From positions 744,001-808,000 of the forward strand of contig OZ017759.1 in the NCBI GenBank assembly GCA_963969365.1: 64,000 nt of DNA. The letters run 5' to 3'. Within the stretch, counting starts at the first letter, position 1; each line of letters starts with the position of its first letter. The notes under the pieces were generated by a model. It made no database searches. It saw only the letters and a program-made list of their open reading frames with translations, and was not told the DNA's origin. The DNA is from Asterochloris sp. CNOR1 (taxonomy: Eukaryota > Chlorophyta > Trebouxiophyceae > Trebouxiales > Trebouxiaceae). The position numbers were made by a program, and so were the translations under genes. Positions 21,513 to 33,100 of this stretch are shown in pieces.

Positions 21513-24500
21513 GCTTGGAGGATTAATGACGGCTTGCTGGGCCATGCTGCCTGAAATCCTGGCCACTGTGGGCTTCATGTCTGTGCGGCCGCACTCCTCA
21601 TTGTGTGCACTAAAGGCCGCCCTCAGCATGCTGCAGGGCTTTCTCTACAACCGCTACCCTGTGGCAGAAAAGACAGGGGCAGGCGACTTGGGTACTGAGA
21701 CAGATATCAATGAAAACGTCATGTTGGTCTACCACAGGGTTGGGACTCTCCAGAGCGCGGATGTGGTTGTGCTGGCAGGTGGGCTGGGTCCATTTTTGGG
21801 TCCTGCCAGCTGTTGCCCATGCAAGACATTCCAGATGCTGCTGGCGTGGCTGCTGTAGTAAGGGGTTGTTGGTTGATTGTGGCATTGTGGCTGCCCCCGC
21901 AGCAGGCTTCTGATGAGGGGTATGCCAGTAGGTGCCTGCTGCATTGCTGCTGGTTGAGGGGCCAAGGCAGCCACATCACCTGAAGTTGCACGGGCCTGGG
22001 TGCCTGCCACAGCCTCATCCAGGTTCTAAAGCATGGCTGGTATGGCAAAGCATGGCTGGTATGGCATGGTATGGTCTGGCCTGGCATGGCAAGGGCATGG
22101 CTGGTAGGGCACGGGCATGGCTGGTATGGCAAAGCATGGCTTGTATGGCATGGTATGGCATGCCATGCCATGCGCCATGCCAGGCCAGACCAGCCATGGC
22201 ATGGTATGGTATGGTATGGTATGGTATGGTATGGTATGGTATGGTATGCCAGTACTGGTACAGAGGTGCCTGCTGCATTGCTGTTGGGTGAGGGTTCTTG
22301 GCAGCCACACTACCTGAAATTGCACGGGCCTGGGTGCCTGCCACAGCCTCATCCAGGTTCTGAAGCATGGCTGGTATGGCAAAGCATGGATGGTATGGTC
22401 CGGCCTGGCATGGCAAGGCCATGGCTGGTAGGACACGGGCATGGCTGGTAGGGCACGGGCATGGCTGGTATGGCATGGCATGGCTGGTATGGCAAAGCAT
22501 GGCTGGTATGGCATGTTACGGCATGGTATGGCATGGTATGGCATGGCATGGCATGGCTGGCCTGGCCTGGCATGGCATGGCATGGCAAGGTATGATATGG
22601 TATGGTATGGCATGGTACGGCATGCCACTACTGGTTCAGAGGTGCCCACTGCATTGCTGTTGGTTGAGGGGCCATGGCAGCCACACTACCTGAAACTGCA
22701 CTGGCTCGGAGTCTTACCACAGACTCATCCAGGCCGTAAAGCATGGCTGGTATGGCATGGTATGGCCTGGCCTGGCCTGGCAAGCAGGGCCACTGCAGCT
22801 GCTTTTCCAGCACAGTGAGCCAAGCAGGTGCCCAGCAGACCTGCTGTAGGCATCCACAGTGCCAGGGTGAGCCTGGCGCAGGTCACATATTTTAACAAAG
22901 GCAAGCACGGCGCTGTGCCTGCACACACAGCTGCAGGAAAACCTGCCCAGCAAGTCTGCTGGCAGGCAACATCATACAATGTGCTGCAAGCAAGAGCTGC
23001 TGTCCTCCCCAGGCTGCACTGATTCAGCCTTGGCCGCTTTTTTAGTCAGGCTGCACTGCACACAGCGGAGGCAGAGCTTACTGAATTCGCTGTACTGCCC
23101 CCTGCAGTGCCAGAGCACCCCAAGTGGATGCTGGGAGCTGAGGTGTTTGATGATGGCAGGTCAGTTGCTGGATCGCCTCCATGCCAGGGGTTGCTGTGAC
23201 ATGCATGCGCATTGTGCAGCATCAATACTACATGTCTGCCAGGCATCATGCCAAGGCAAGCTGCGTTGAGCTTGTGCTGTCACATTGACTTTGCCTGCCA
23301 CCATGGCGTGCAGTTGGACTGCAGCCCGCTCAGCAGAGTGTGCACCTGTCTGCTGATGCCTGCTTGCCCTGCTCGATAGCTTGAGGGAGAGCACTGGAGC
23401 TGAGCATGAGCTGGCTTGTCCACAAGTGGCAGGATACCTGCTCTGTAGGTACATGATGATCAGCGCCAGCGAGGGAACGCAGCCCTTCAACAGGCTGTGG
23501 TACGTGGACCTGTCCCAGCTACCTCAAGCAAATGGCGCCCTGGACTTAGCAGCCTATGACTTCCATAAGGTGGGGCTTGCCAGCGCCTGGTATCTGTTGA
23601 GGAGTGTGCCCCATGTCAGGGAAAAACTGACGCCACACCGACCAGTGGAACTCTCATCTGTGCTGCACCACGGTTGCATCCAAGCTTGAGTCCACTTGCC
23701 AAACATGCTGTTTCTTAGGGGCACTAGGACGTGGCACACTGCCATGCTTCCTGCATTAGCTTCCACAAGACATACTAAGCGTCAGGAGGGGTGTCTCTGG
23801 GCTCTATCAGAGCAGTGCTCTTCACCCAGGCTCATGGCCGCCAACCAGATTACCAGACTGCTTTGTCAGGACACAGCTGGGCAGCTCATGACCATGCAGG
23901 TCTCCAAGAAGCTGCCACATGGCCATGCAGGGCTCTAAGAAGCTGCCCGTGGTGAAGCTGGTGGACAGCTTGGAGGCCTCCTGGGTTTATGTGGCTAATG
24001 AGGGCACCACCTTCACGCTGCAAACCAACTACAAGGCCCCACGGTGCAGGTGGGTCTGTTCTGTTGCCGCTGTTGCTGTCATGCATCATGATCAGATGCT
24101 GCTGACAGGGTGGGAAGCAACCTGCCATGGGCTGGCGCTGGCTGCTGACAGTGATTGGGGCCTGGCAGAGCTCAGGTTGCCCTGGCAGCTAGGCTGGGGC
24201 TGGCAGTTAGCATTGACCATGGTGTAACTTTGATCTCCACAGCATGAAAGTTGGGGTGGGTGCTGGTATGCAGTGTTGACTGGGGCTGGCAAAGCTTTCG
24301 CTGCCATGGCAGGCGGTAGGGAATGTTGCTGGCGTGCATCAATGACAGGGGCTTTGTGGAGCTTTCATCGCCACACCAAGCTTTTAGGGGCTGGTGCTGG
24401 CATGTAGTTTTGACAGATGCCTGGCGGAGTGGTACACAGAGACATATAGCAGAACGTTTGGCCGCTTCGTACAACTTGGCGACAGCTGTCCTTGCAGCTA

Positions 24501-24652
24501 AACGGTCACAGCTGCTCTGTGACATACGCAGAATTCCATGCCTTCCACCTGCAGGATAGTCAGGGTGGACTTGAGCAACCCTGGTCCCCACTGTGAGTGG
24601 CAGGATGTTGTGCCGCAGCATGATAAGGTCCTCCTGGAGTGGGCATGTGCCC
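21513..24652 (+). pseudogene. captured fragment of a prolyl oligopeptidase gene
   Basis: Four exon-like blocks match successive beta-propeller segments of prolyl oligopeptidase (S9A), in the right order and on one strand: about 21,690-21,775 (NENVMLVYHRVGTLQSAD), 23,108-23,160 (PEHPKWMLGAEVFDDGR), 23,443-23,568 (MISASEGTQPFNRLWYVDL) and 23,944-24,050 (KLVDSLEASWVYVANEGTTF). A fifth, 24,554-24,652 (RIVRVDLSNPGPHCEWQDVV), fits the next propeller repeat. Introns are kept, so genomic DNA and not mRNA was captured. The N-terminal region and the whole alpha/beta-hydrolase catalytic domain are absent, so no active peptidase can be made. The fragment is joined to recombinase sequence on its left and approaches the right arm. 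Confidence 0.75.
21929..22790. repeat. satellite: three ~340-bp units ending in TATGG/CATGG arrays
   Basis: Units begin near 21,929, 22,263 and 22,639. Each starts with a conserved ~110-bp head (gctgcattgctg, gcagccaca, cacagcctcatccagg) and passes into an array of 5-bp words ATGGC/ATGGT. The purest run is about ten TATGG copies at 22,200-22,252. The array sits in an intron of the captured prolyl oligopeptidase fragment. The long open frames here on both strands are a by-product of the 5-bp period. Confidence 0.9.
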
Positions 24653-24659
24653 TCAAGGT

Positions 24660-25132
24660 CAGCAATCAACAGGCTTCCGTCGAGAATGCTGCCTCTTTTG
24701 CGGCATAGGATGGCTCTCAAAGTCTTCCTCATTGTAATCAGCCCTCAGCGCTCATTGTGCCTGCTGCTGCAGCGCTGGAGTCCTCTCTGCCTGTTGCCCC
24801 CTTGTACGGTACTTTTGGGCCCCTCCAGGGACGTGCTTGCTGAGGAACAGCGCCGCATGGGGCTGGTGTGGTAGAGCTGTACACCAAGGAATTGCCACAG
24901 CGGACTTGGCAGTGGCTGCTCCATCTCATGCAGCAGATTCCCCTGCAGATGGACATGCCAGCGTTTTTGTGCTCTGGGGCCAGGCCAGCTAGAAGCCATC
25001 TGCAACAGGCTGGCAGTGCTGCCTGTCTGGTGGCTACACTGCACCAGTGCAGGCTGGCAGTCTGTTTGTCTTCCACTCAGCAGACAGGGCCTAGCTATGG
25101 AGTCATTACATCCATGGGCATCGGCCGCAACA
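24660..25132. other. spacer between the captured gene fragment and the right arm
   Basis: No recognisable gene. A plus-strand frame near 24,868-25,080 (WQWLLHLMQQIPLQMDMPAF) may be another piece of captured DNA, but I cannot place it in prolyl oligopeptidase. Confidence 0.35.
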
Positions 25133-28100
25133 GTTAGTTGTTCAGTGTTCCTGACCATGGCCGTCCCCCTCATGGAACTGGCTGTGCTGGTTGGTCTGGG
25201 TGTGGATGGCCCAGCTGCCCCTGCGCCTGGCCCCTCAGAGGTAAAGCCTAAAGCCTGCTGTTGCAAGTCACCTTTATCATTGCCATCTCTAAATTGTGGC
25301 CTGTGCAAAGCTGGGCACTTCTGGCAGGGGTTACAGGTCTAAGACATTTTGATGCGGAAGTACCCTCATGTTACCCTTGCAGACCTGGCTCAAACCCTGC
25401 ACATGCACATTGTGTTGCCCTGTTGTGCACTCACACAGGTCTGGCCAGACTGGTAAGTTGCACAGCCCCGCGAAGGCGCAGACCTGCACATTTATGTGCC
25501 TGTCCAGAACGTGTTCAGGCCTGCAGGAGCCTAAATCTGTGCCGGTGCAGTTCATGGCCAGTGGCACAGCGTGCTACAGATCTGTGCAGACCCAGCAGGG
25601 TACAGGCCTGTAAGACTGTGGGGGGGAGGCTCAGACCTGTGGAGCCCCAGAGGTTGCCCAGAACTGTGCAGACACCACAAACTCACAGTTCTGTGCATTC
25701 CAGCATTGTTGGTCAAAAGCAGGAACTTTCACACAGTTGCTGCAAAATGTAGATCATGTAAGCAGTTGGAGAAGGAATCACAGGCTGCAGATGCAGTTTA
25801 ACTCTCACAGCTAAAGCTGCTGCACTCCAAAGTTAAATCTGGGATGTAATTGCTGTTCCCCAGACACTCCTTGGGCTCTCCACCACTGGGCTTGCTGTGG
25901 GCGCGACTACTGCTTCATGCTGTCATACGAGTGGGGTGGCTTTTACTGTGAGCTGGCCAAGCAGTGGCCAAGCTCCCACTGCACTAATGCAGATCCAAGT
26001 GCCTGCAGCAGCCCACAGGACAAGTCAGGGCACTGCCAGGAAGGCCTGGAGCCAACAGTTTGTGTTCCGCCAAGGGGGAACATGCTGCCATGGCAAGGTG
26101 CGCACATTCACGAGCTCAACAGGGCTGTCACAAGAGATGCAGTAAGCACTCAACACGCCTCAGCACCTGCTACAAACCCTGGTATCAACAGCAAAGCTGA
26201 GCTGCTGCAGGCACAAGCAGTTGATTGTGACATGATGGGAGTGCTTGCGCACCTTCGGCCTCAGACAGAGTCTGTGATGTGAGTATGTGAGCACTGTCCT
26301 TCATGCGCTGCTCTGTCTTGCAAAGCAGGACTTTGTACTTTGCTTCCGGAACTGCAGCTGATCAGACTGGTGCAATATGTTGCGCTGACCCTTGAGGTGC
26401 CTCCGCACCTGCATCCAGAAGGCATGCAGGTGATTCGGTGAAGTGTGGGACCATGCGTAAGGGGTAGGCTGCAGCGTCCAACAGGAGACGTCAAAGTTGC
26501 AGCACAGCACCTGACTGCATTCTGTGAGACACGTCTGGTGGGTGCAGGCAGAAGGCGCTGCTGGTGAGCAAGATCAGGGTGCAGACTGTGCTGCAGAGCC
26601 ACGCCATCATGGCAGCAATGGCAGGGGATCAAAGGAAGGAGTGCTCACCAGCTGCCCCACAAACGCCGCCCTGGACGGAGTGGTCTTCATCATGCGCAGC
26701 ACTCGATCCTCTTTCATGCATATGGTAGCAGCCACTGCCATACGAAAGGGGACAAAGCTGAAGGCTGTGTTTTGGCGCCCGGCGCTGTTGTCCTGTATGT
26801 CTCATCTGCACTGGCATGCACATATTTTGCCCTGCTCAGGGCAGCCAAGCCCACACCTCAGGAGACAGAGTAACAGCAGCTCTGACATGATGACGGGATG
26901 CAACCAGCTGGTTGCAGCCACAAATTTGCTGCGCCTGAAGCGCTGCGCGCACACTGCTGGTCACTTGCAGGTGTTCTTGCAGGTATTCTACTTGAGCAGT
27001 GTGCAGGTGCCTTGTTGATGGCAGCAATTTCTAAGGAGGAGGCGCAGACGCAATGCTTGAAACAGCGCTGACACAGTCATGCAGTTCAACGATTGAGATG
27101 CCGCATGACCCCTGCAGTCTTCATGTAAATGCCACAGCAGGCTTGAAAGCCACCATGCTGCCTATGTGCAATGGAACTGGGCACCTTTCAGGCACCAGGG
27201 TTAGAAGTGCACACATCACACAGACCTTGCCCCACTGGTTGCAGTCCTTGCCAGAGCGGAGCTCCTTGTGTTTCTCATTGGGTAGCATCTCGAGACGGCC
27301 CTCAATGTCTCCATACATACATGCTTCTCTAGCCTCCCAGCCACTGTGTGGTAGCCGCAGACTTTGCAAATGTCCACCTTATGACTGTGTTTGCTGAAAA
27401 CCAGGGCTATGAAGGCTAAGGGGGTGTCCCAGAGCAGCAAGAAGCGCAAAATGGAGCTTGAGGATGACATGCCACCAACTGATGAGACAGACCTGGCTTT
27501 CCCAAACACCCCGCAACAGCTTTGACAGTGGCATAGCACGCTACTTCGATCTCACTGCCAAGTATCATACCCGCCAGCTACGCCTCAACAAGCACATGTC
27601 CATGTGGATGGCAGGCGGGCAGGCCTCGCAGTCCCAAGAGGAGGACTGAATGAATCCATAAGCGTACACACAAACACACACTTTAGCTGCTGCCCAGTCC
27701 TCTGTAACACCTGCACCTGCATACATGCACCGCCAGCAGCCCGCTAATGACAGCCCACCACCTGCATCTACACATCACAAGTGCGCGTGCTCAAGGGGTA
27801 CATACATGCACATCTTCGAGCCTGGGCTGCACCTACATACATACATGAACTCCTTCAAGCCCCGGCTGCCAGGCCAACCTACATACATGCACCAAGAAGG
27901 GAAGCAGCCCCTAATGACACGTCGCCCCTGATGACAACCCACCCCTAGTGACAGCTGCATGCCACACTGGGAGCTGATAGAAGCCGGCCCAAAGTGCCTG
28001 GCTTGCACACCTGCCAGCACCTTTCTGGAAGCCAACAGAAGTGGTCAGAAGCAGCCCGCCTACACACCCTGCACCACCCATGCCCACCCCTGCCAGAAGT

Positions 28101-28224
28101 GGGATGCTTACACACCTTGGTGGGCTTTGTCAGCTCAGAAAAACCTGTCAGGCAGGCCCTCCAAAGTGCTCCGCTTACACACCGTATCTGACTGTGTCAT
28201 TACATTGGTACTATTCTAATATAT
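25133..28224 (-). repeat. right terminal inverted repeat, 3,092 bp
   Basis: Reverse-complement partner of the left arm. On its plus strand it carries several open stretches. A hydrophobic start near 25,158 (MAVPLMELAVLVGLGV) ends at a GTAAAG donor. There is a 121-codon frame at 25,917-26,282 (begins MLSYEWGGFYCELAKQ), a 164-codon frame at 26,524-27,018, and a short frame near 27,410-27,523 with a KKRK basic stretch and an acidic tail. They could be exons of one arm gene present twice in the element, but no family is recognisable. Confidence 0.95.
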
Positions 28225-28230
28225 GGTCAT
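28225..28230. repeat. 6-bp target-site duplication, right copy (GGTCAT)
   Basis: Directly abuts the outer end of the right arm and is identical to 11,263-11,268. Confidence 0.85.
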
Positions 28231-28344
28231 GGTGCTCATGCCCACTGGAATGCATCTTGACAGTCTTTTAGCTCACATCAATGAGCTTGGGCCTGTGTGC
28301 CTACTTAGAGCTTTTCAATCCCACTCATAGGAGAGCAGGCCACA

Positions 28345-29425
28345 ATGAACTCCAAGCAAGGCAGCGCCAAGAAGCCATTGCAGGAGCGCAACTTTGAAGT
28401 TGTTGTCAATCACATCACCACCAACGAAGACCAGCTGCCTCAGGTCTCGCAGCAGAGCGTGGCAGCCTTGAAGAATGTTTTTGGAAACAACATAAAGAAG
28501 TATTCAGGTACCTTTCACCACAAAGCTGGCAATGACCACGTACACTTCCTTGTGATGTCTGAGGCTCCCAAGACCAAGAGCGCTGTCAAAGCCCGCATTG
28601 CTGCCTCCATGGCACCCATTTTTGGCACAGAGACTGGCTTTGTAGAGGTGAAGTTGTTCAACGAGTTGAAAGCAGATGCTGGACCAGCTCGCGGCCTGAA
28701 GGGGCTTGGCGACTACAGGTCACTGTACGTGAACAACAACGACCATGCAAATCACCGCCCAGAGGATCCTGGGCACAGGACAGTGGAGTTCATGTGCGGT
28801 GGAGATTGGGGAGATCTCGCATGGAGGTCTCAGGAAGAGCGCTGGACGACAAGGCCCAGTGCAAGTGGTCACAGCAGCTGTCAAGGCAGGGACTCCAGAA
28901 CTTCAATGCAAGACGTATGAGGAATATGAGCGTCTGATGGAAGCTGCCGCAGACAGTGTGAAATGCACCAAGTCCGACTTGCCGAGGGTGTTCATCAAGA
29001 GCTCGAGCTCCAACACTGTGTCAAGGCGTGTGCAAGGCGACCTGATTCGCAATCCTGCCTATGATGAGGAGGAGTTCGGAGCCCTCCCAAAGGAGCAGCA
29101 GACTCGCCAGCGAGAGCGCTCCATGAAGTACCTGCAAGGGCCCAATGGAAGCCTGCGAGAGGAACGTATGGTCGCTCATGAGTTTTTGGAGGCACACCCT
29201 CCTGACTTTCGTCGCCTCAGACTCCTGGAGCCTATCAGGAAGTTGCAATCTGGACCTGGCGGCCTTTCGCTGACCAAGCTGAAGCAGTACTATGAGGAGG
29301 CATTTATCAATCTGTTTGAGGACCTCCCACCTCCTGGATGGATGGCTGGGCGTGCGCCAGCAAGGACTTGTGTCACTTGCAATCTGCCGGCAGCTGTTGT
29401 TGCTGATGTGATGAAGGCCAGATGA
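28345..29425 (+). CDS. possible HUH-type Rep protein of a mobile element
   Basis: Two overlapping plus-strand frames (28,345-28,920 and 28,745-29,425) that I take to belong to one gene, spliced or decayed. Near residue 16 comes a hydrophobic strand (NFEVVVNHI). DHVHFLV, near residues 72-78, has the His-hydrophobic-His pattern of HUH endonucleases. GDYRSLYVNNN, near residue 128, could carry the nicking tyrosine. Order and spacing fit Rep nickases of CRESS viruses, plasmids, Helitrons and Replitrons, but the match is by eye only. The C-terminal half is charged and helical (RQRERSMKYLQGP) and ends in a CNLP motif. The gene begins 115 bp beyond the GGTCAT of the left element and converges on the SF3 helicase gene. 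Treated as part of a possibly virus-like fossil; I cannot tell whether it is intact. Confidence 0.4.
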
Positions 29426-30176
29426 CACAAGCTTGTCTCAGAGATGAAAATTGGGAATACATGTACTGACATGCTACAGCACAGGTGTGGAAAGAGCGTC
29501 CATGCACCCACATCGTGTGATTTTGTAACAGGTGCAGAAAGTGCGCCAGTGCAAGCCTTTTCATGGGCCCAGGAGGCCCTCTTTCGCCACCAGGGAATCA
29601 AGTGTAGCCCATGCCCAGCCCTTAAAGCTACCACATGTCTTGATGTGGACAGCTCCCTCAGGTTGTCATCATCAAGTGAAGTTCAAGTGTAGTGGAACAT
29701 TGTTGTGCAATGACTGGCCACAAATGTTTAATTGGCCTAGAGAGACAGGGTTACGCAGGAATGCAGATCTTCAATTCATGTAGACCAACAGTGTTTCAAG
29801 TGTAGTCTGTTGGGGGCAAGCCTGCAGGCTTGCCCTCTCAAGGTGAGATGTGGTTTTGGGGTGACATCTCAATTTCTGAGTGTCATTTGACACCACTCAG
29901 TGAAATGTGAGTTTCAGCAGTCCAATGTGACTTGCAGAGCAAGAACACGGCACAAAGGTAGAGTACAACAAGGGAGACAAGCCAGATCAAAAGTTTAATA
30001 CAGATTATATGAAAAGCAGGCAGAGAAGATCAGCAGAACAGGGGGCAGTATTGGGCTGTAGCCACACAAGGCTTCAGACAGTTTTTGGTTCCTCTGCTGC
30101 GTTAATGCAGAGAGGCAAAGGTCTCACATGTGGCACGTGCTCATGTGGCGTGGCGTGGCTTGAAAGGTGCCAGCAT
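29426..30176. other. AT-richer non-coding stretch between convergent Rep-like and helicase genes
   Basis: No gene seen. TGTAA at 29,524 could be a polyadenylation signal of the Rep-like gene, as used in chlorophytes. A 22-bp palindrome is listed separately. Confidence 0.4.
29814..29835. promoter_or_regulatory. perfect 22-bp palindrome, possible hairpin origin or terminator
   Basis: Two 11-bp arms (GGGCAAGCCTG and its complement) meet without a loop around a PstI-type CTGCAG centre. It lies midway between the convergent Rep-like and helicase genes. It could form a cruciform, mark a replication nick site or help end transcription. Confidence 0.5.
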
Positions 30177-33100
30177 TCAAGCACAGGACTTGGCAGGGCT
30201 GCAAGGGCTGCGCCAGCCCTGATCTGCTCGCTGCTCATGCTCGACCAGTGACCAGTGCTGAAAGACTTGCCTTGCGGAGACTCCGTTTATTTTGGCATGC
30301 TGTTTGGGCCTCCCACACTTCTCCTCTAGCATGCTGCAGAAATCAGATTTGCTGATGCTGTTGACCCGCAGCTGCCAGCCCTCTCTGTCCTCATGAGGCA
30401 GCTGAAGCTGATACTGATCCCACAGGCGATTGCCAGAGAACCTGCCGTTCCGCTGGGGCTCTATCATGTTATCTACCCATTTCAGCGCCATGTCCCTCTC
30501 CCTGAGCAGCTCGCTCTTGAGCTGAAGCGCGCCTGGTGGCAGGTCGCCAAGCCCGCCAGCCCTGTATGACTGCAGACCCTGCAACAGGAGGTTGAATGTT
30601 TTCTCGTGGCAACCATGCCCCTGTTGGAGTCAGTTGCAGAAACAAAAGAGCAGAGACACACCTTGAGCATGCGAGCCAGCATGTGCACTTTCCAGACTTC
30701 AAAGCGCTCCATGCCAAAGCCAGGCTTCTCAATGAACGTGTGCTCCTCATGGGTGTACTTGTCCATCTCTTGCCGCTTGACAACGCGTGCACGAAAAGGA
30801 AAGAACAGAAGGCGATCCTGGAAAGCCTACATTCAGACATGATGCCTCAAGCCCTGGGATCTCGTGATGTCCAGTAATGTGATGACAGTGACACAAAAAC
30901 AAGTGTTACAGCAACAACCAGGCGTTAGAAGCATGGCATACATATTCCTCAGGTGGGACAGGCATGCACATGCATGATGTCTTCAGCCCTGGCCACTGTT
31001 TGCATGGGCCACTGCTACTGACAGCCACCAGAGCCCACCTGGTTGTTCTTGCTGGCACTGAATGCAGGCAGCTTGTTCCAGTTGCAGGCAAGGATTGGGG
31101 TGCCGTGCCAGCGGAAGCTATCCTTGGTCCTTCCTCCACAACAAGCTCTCACCCTGCATGGACCACCTGAATGCCTCAACATGCATGCCAGCATCCCACA
31201 GCAGCATAGAAGCAAAGCACTCACGTCAGCTTGAAGCCTCCACCACACATGTCCAGCAGCAGAGGGATGTCAAAAGGCTTGTCGGGGCTTGGCTCCTCCA
31301 CCAGCACCAGCCGTATCCTGTCAAACGGCAGCCAGCCCTCTGAGTGCTGTGGGACAGCAAGACCTTGCTCAGTGCCAATGTCAGAAGCGTGGACGCAGGG
31401 AGCAACGAGTCCACTCTGGAAGCCCACCTCATTTATGTCTCTGTCAAACTTTGCCTGATAGAAAAGCTTAGGCTTGGCATCGTGAGCGTACTGCCTGTCC
31501 CCCATGGCCATGCACAGCAATCTCGGTAGAGTGGACTTGCCATCAAACCCTACAGCAGCACAGCAACATCATGAAGGCAGATGCAGGGGAGCAGTGCAGG
31601 AAAGATCTTGACTGCCTTGCACAACATAGAAGCGTGAGCATCAGCTTACCTGCGCGCTTGTCGGTGAAGATAGCCAGGTATTTCTCCTGGTGACTGCCAA
31701 GCATGGCATAGCCCAGGTACCGCAGCAGCAGATCTCGCTCCTCTGGCACAGGAAAGATCTGGGCCAGGAAGTCACCGAACTCTCGCTCAGCGTCTGGGTC
31801 GAGATTGAGGGGCTGCCCAGGGTTTGCTGGATCAAAGCTGGGCCACTCATAGCCCACTGACCTGCTCACATAGTCCGCAGGCAAGCCCTGCCGCGGCAGG
31901 CCGGTGACCTGCATAAGGTGAGCTCAGAATCAATGCAGCCCATGCTGTCTCACTTCTGCATGGCAAGAGCACTCACCAGATCCACCACGCAGTTCTCCAT
32001 GCCCAGGAGGTCAGGGTTGGCGTCCATGTGATGATCAACCTGAGCATCTGCCAGCTGCAAGACTGCAGTCCTCTTGAGACTGCTGATGAAGTTGGCCTTT
32101 CGCAGATTCCTCAGGGCCAGAGTGAGATTGTCATCATAGAACTGCAGAGCTGGACACAGATATGTCACACAGCATCCAGTGGGCACCACAGACCTGAACA
32201 CCTGACCAGAAGTGCCACAGAGGTAGCGCTGTGGGTACACCTGCCTTGGCAAGGGCACCTTGTGAAGGAGTGGCATATGGAGCAGAGTACAGGTCATGCA
32301 ACGCCGTTCAGCAGCGGCACGCACCTTGTCAAACAGCTTCCAGAGAGGTAGATCTGTCTCAGGGTACTCAAGAAGCTCAGACAACAGCAGAGGTCCCACA
32401 ACAACAAGCTGGGGTTCTGCCTCAGGTGTGTCAACCCTGCATGGAGCGCAGCGGTGCTTGTCCTGCCTTGCCAGTCCTCACAGTGCAGCCAAGAGGACTC
32501 AGTTTGCATACCACAGCGATACTTGCAGCCATGGGTCCTTGCCTGTAGTGCCCTGGCAGCTGCAGTCTTGTTGCTGAGTGCGATGCGAACTTGAAGACGC
32601 CTCCCACAGGCACAAGTGGAGCCTGGAAGGGGATATCTACTCGCTGACTGCAGGGATCAAATCCTAGCAGAGGCAGGCCCTTTTTGTTTGCATGCTCCCA
32701 GCTGTCACGCACAGCCAGTTTGAAGCTCACGGCCGCCCAGCACGGCGCAGGCTAGCTGCGACAACTTCTGCACTGAATTCAGGGGTGCCCGCGTAGCACT
32801 CTGAGGAGCCACGCACACACGGGCCGCCGACTTCGCTCCACCCTGTCACCTGCAGATAGGTGGAACATTGACTGAGACTACAGCACTGTCACCACCGGCC
32901 ACAGAGTTCCAAGCTCACCTTCCAGGTCGGCTCATGACTGCGCCTGGCAGCGACGCTGTCACTGGGGGGCTCTTGTGCGTTGCCCTCACAACACATCTGA
33001 CTGAGCTCCTCAGCACTCCCCTCAAGCTGCTGGCTCGGGCTGGAGCATGTCGCACCACAGATCGGGCACTGGCTGACAGATGCTGTGAAAGTCAGCCTGA

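Larger units (their letters stand above)
11269..28224. mobile_element. 16,956-bp element with 3.1-kb terminal inverted repeats and 6-bp target-site duplication
   Basis: Both ends read ATATATTAG inward and are flanked by GGTCAT. The arms are 11,269-14,360 and 25,133-28,224; mirror coordinates sum to 39,493 at both arm ends, so there is no net indel between them. The 10.8-kb core holds an HNH/zinc-type gene, remnants of a tyrosine recombinase gene in two separate places, a coiled-coil gene, a short piece related to the Rep-like gene at 28.3 kb and part of a host prolyl oligopeptidase gene. The element as a whole looks broken and non-autonomous, because its recombinase is only in pieces and it has no helicase of its own. 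Insertion or arm copying looks very recent. Long inverted repeats with a 6-bp duplication are known from Polinton/Maverick elements, but no capsid, polymerase B or integrase of that family is visible, so the family stays open. Confidence 0.85.

Noticed and set aside
22015-22649. Long open frames on both strands rich in Trp/Met/Gly or Pro/Cys/His
   Set aside because: Product of the 5-bp ATGGC/ATGGT satellite, which leaves several frames open.
11269-28224. Mutator-like (MULE) element
   Set aside because: Long arms and captured host DNA would fit, but the duplication is 6 bp rather than about 9 and no MULE transposase is seen.
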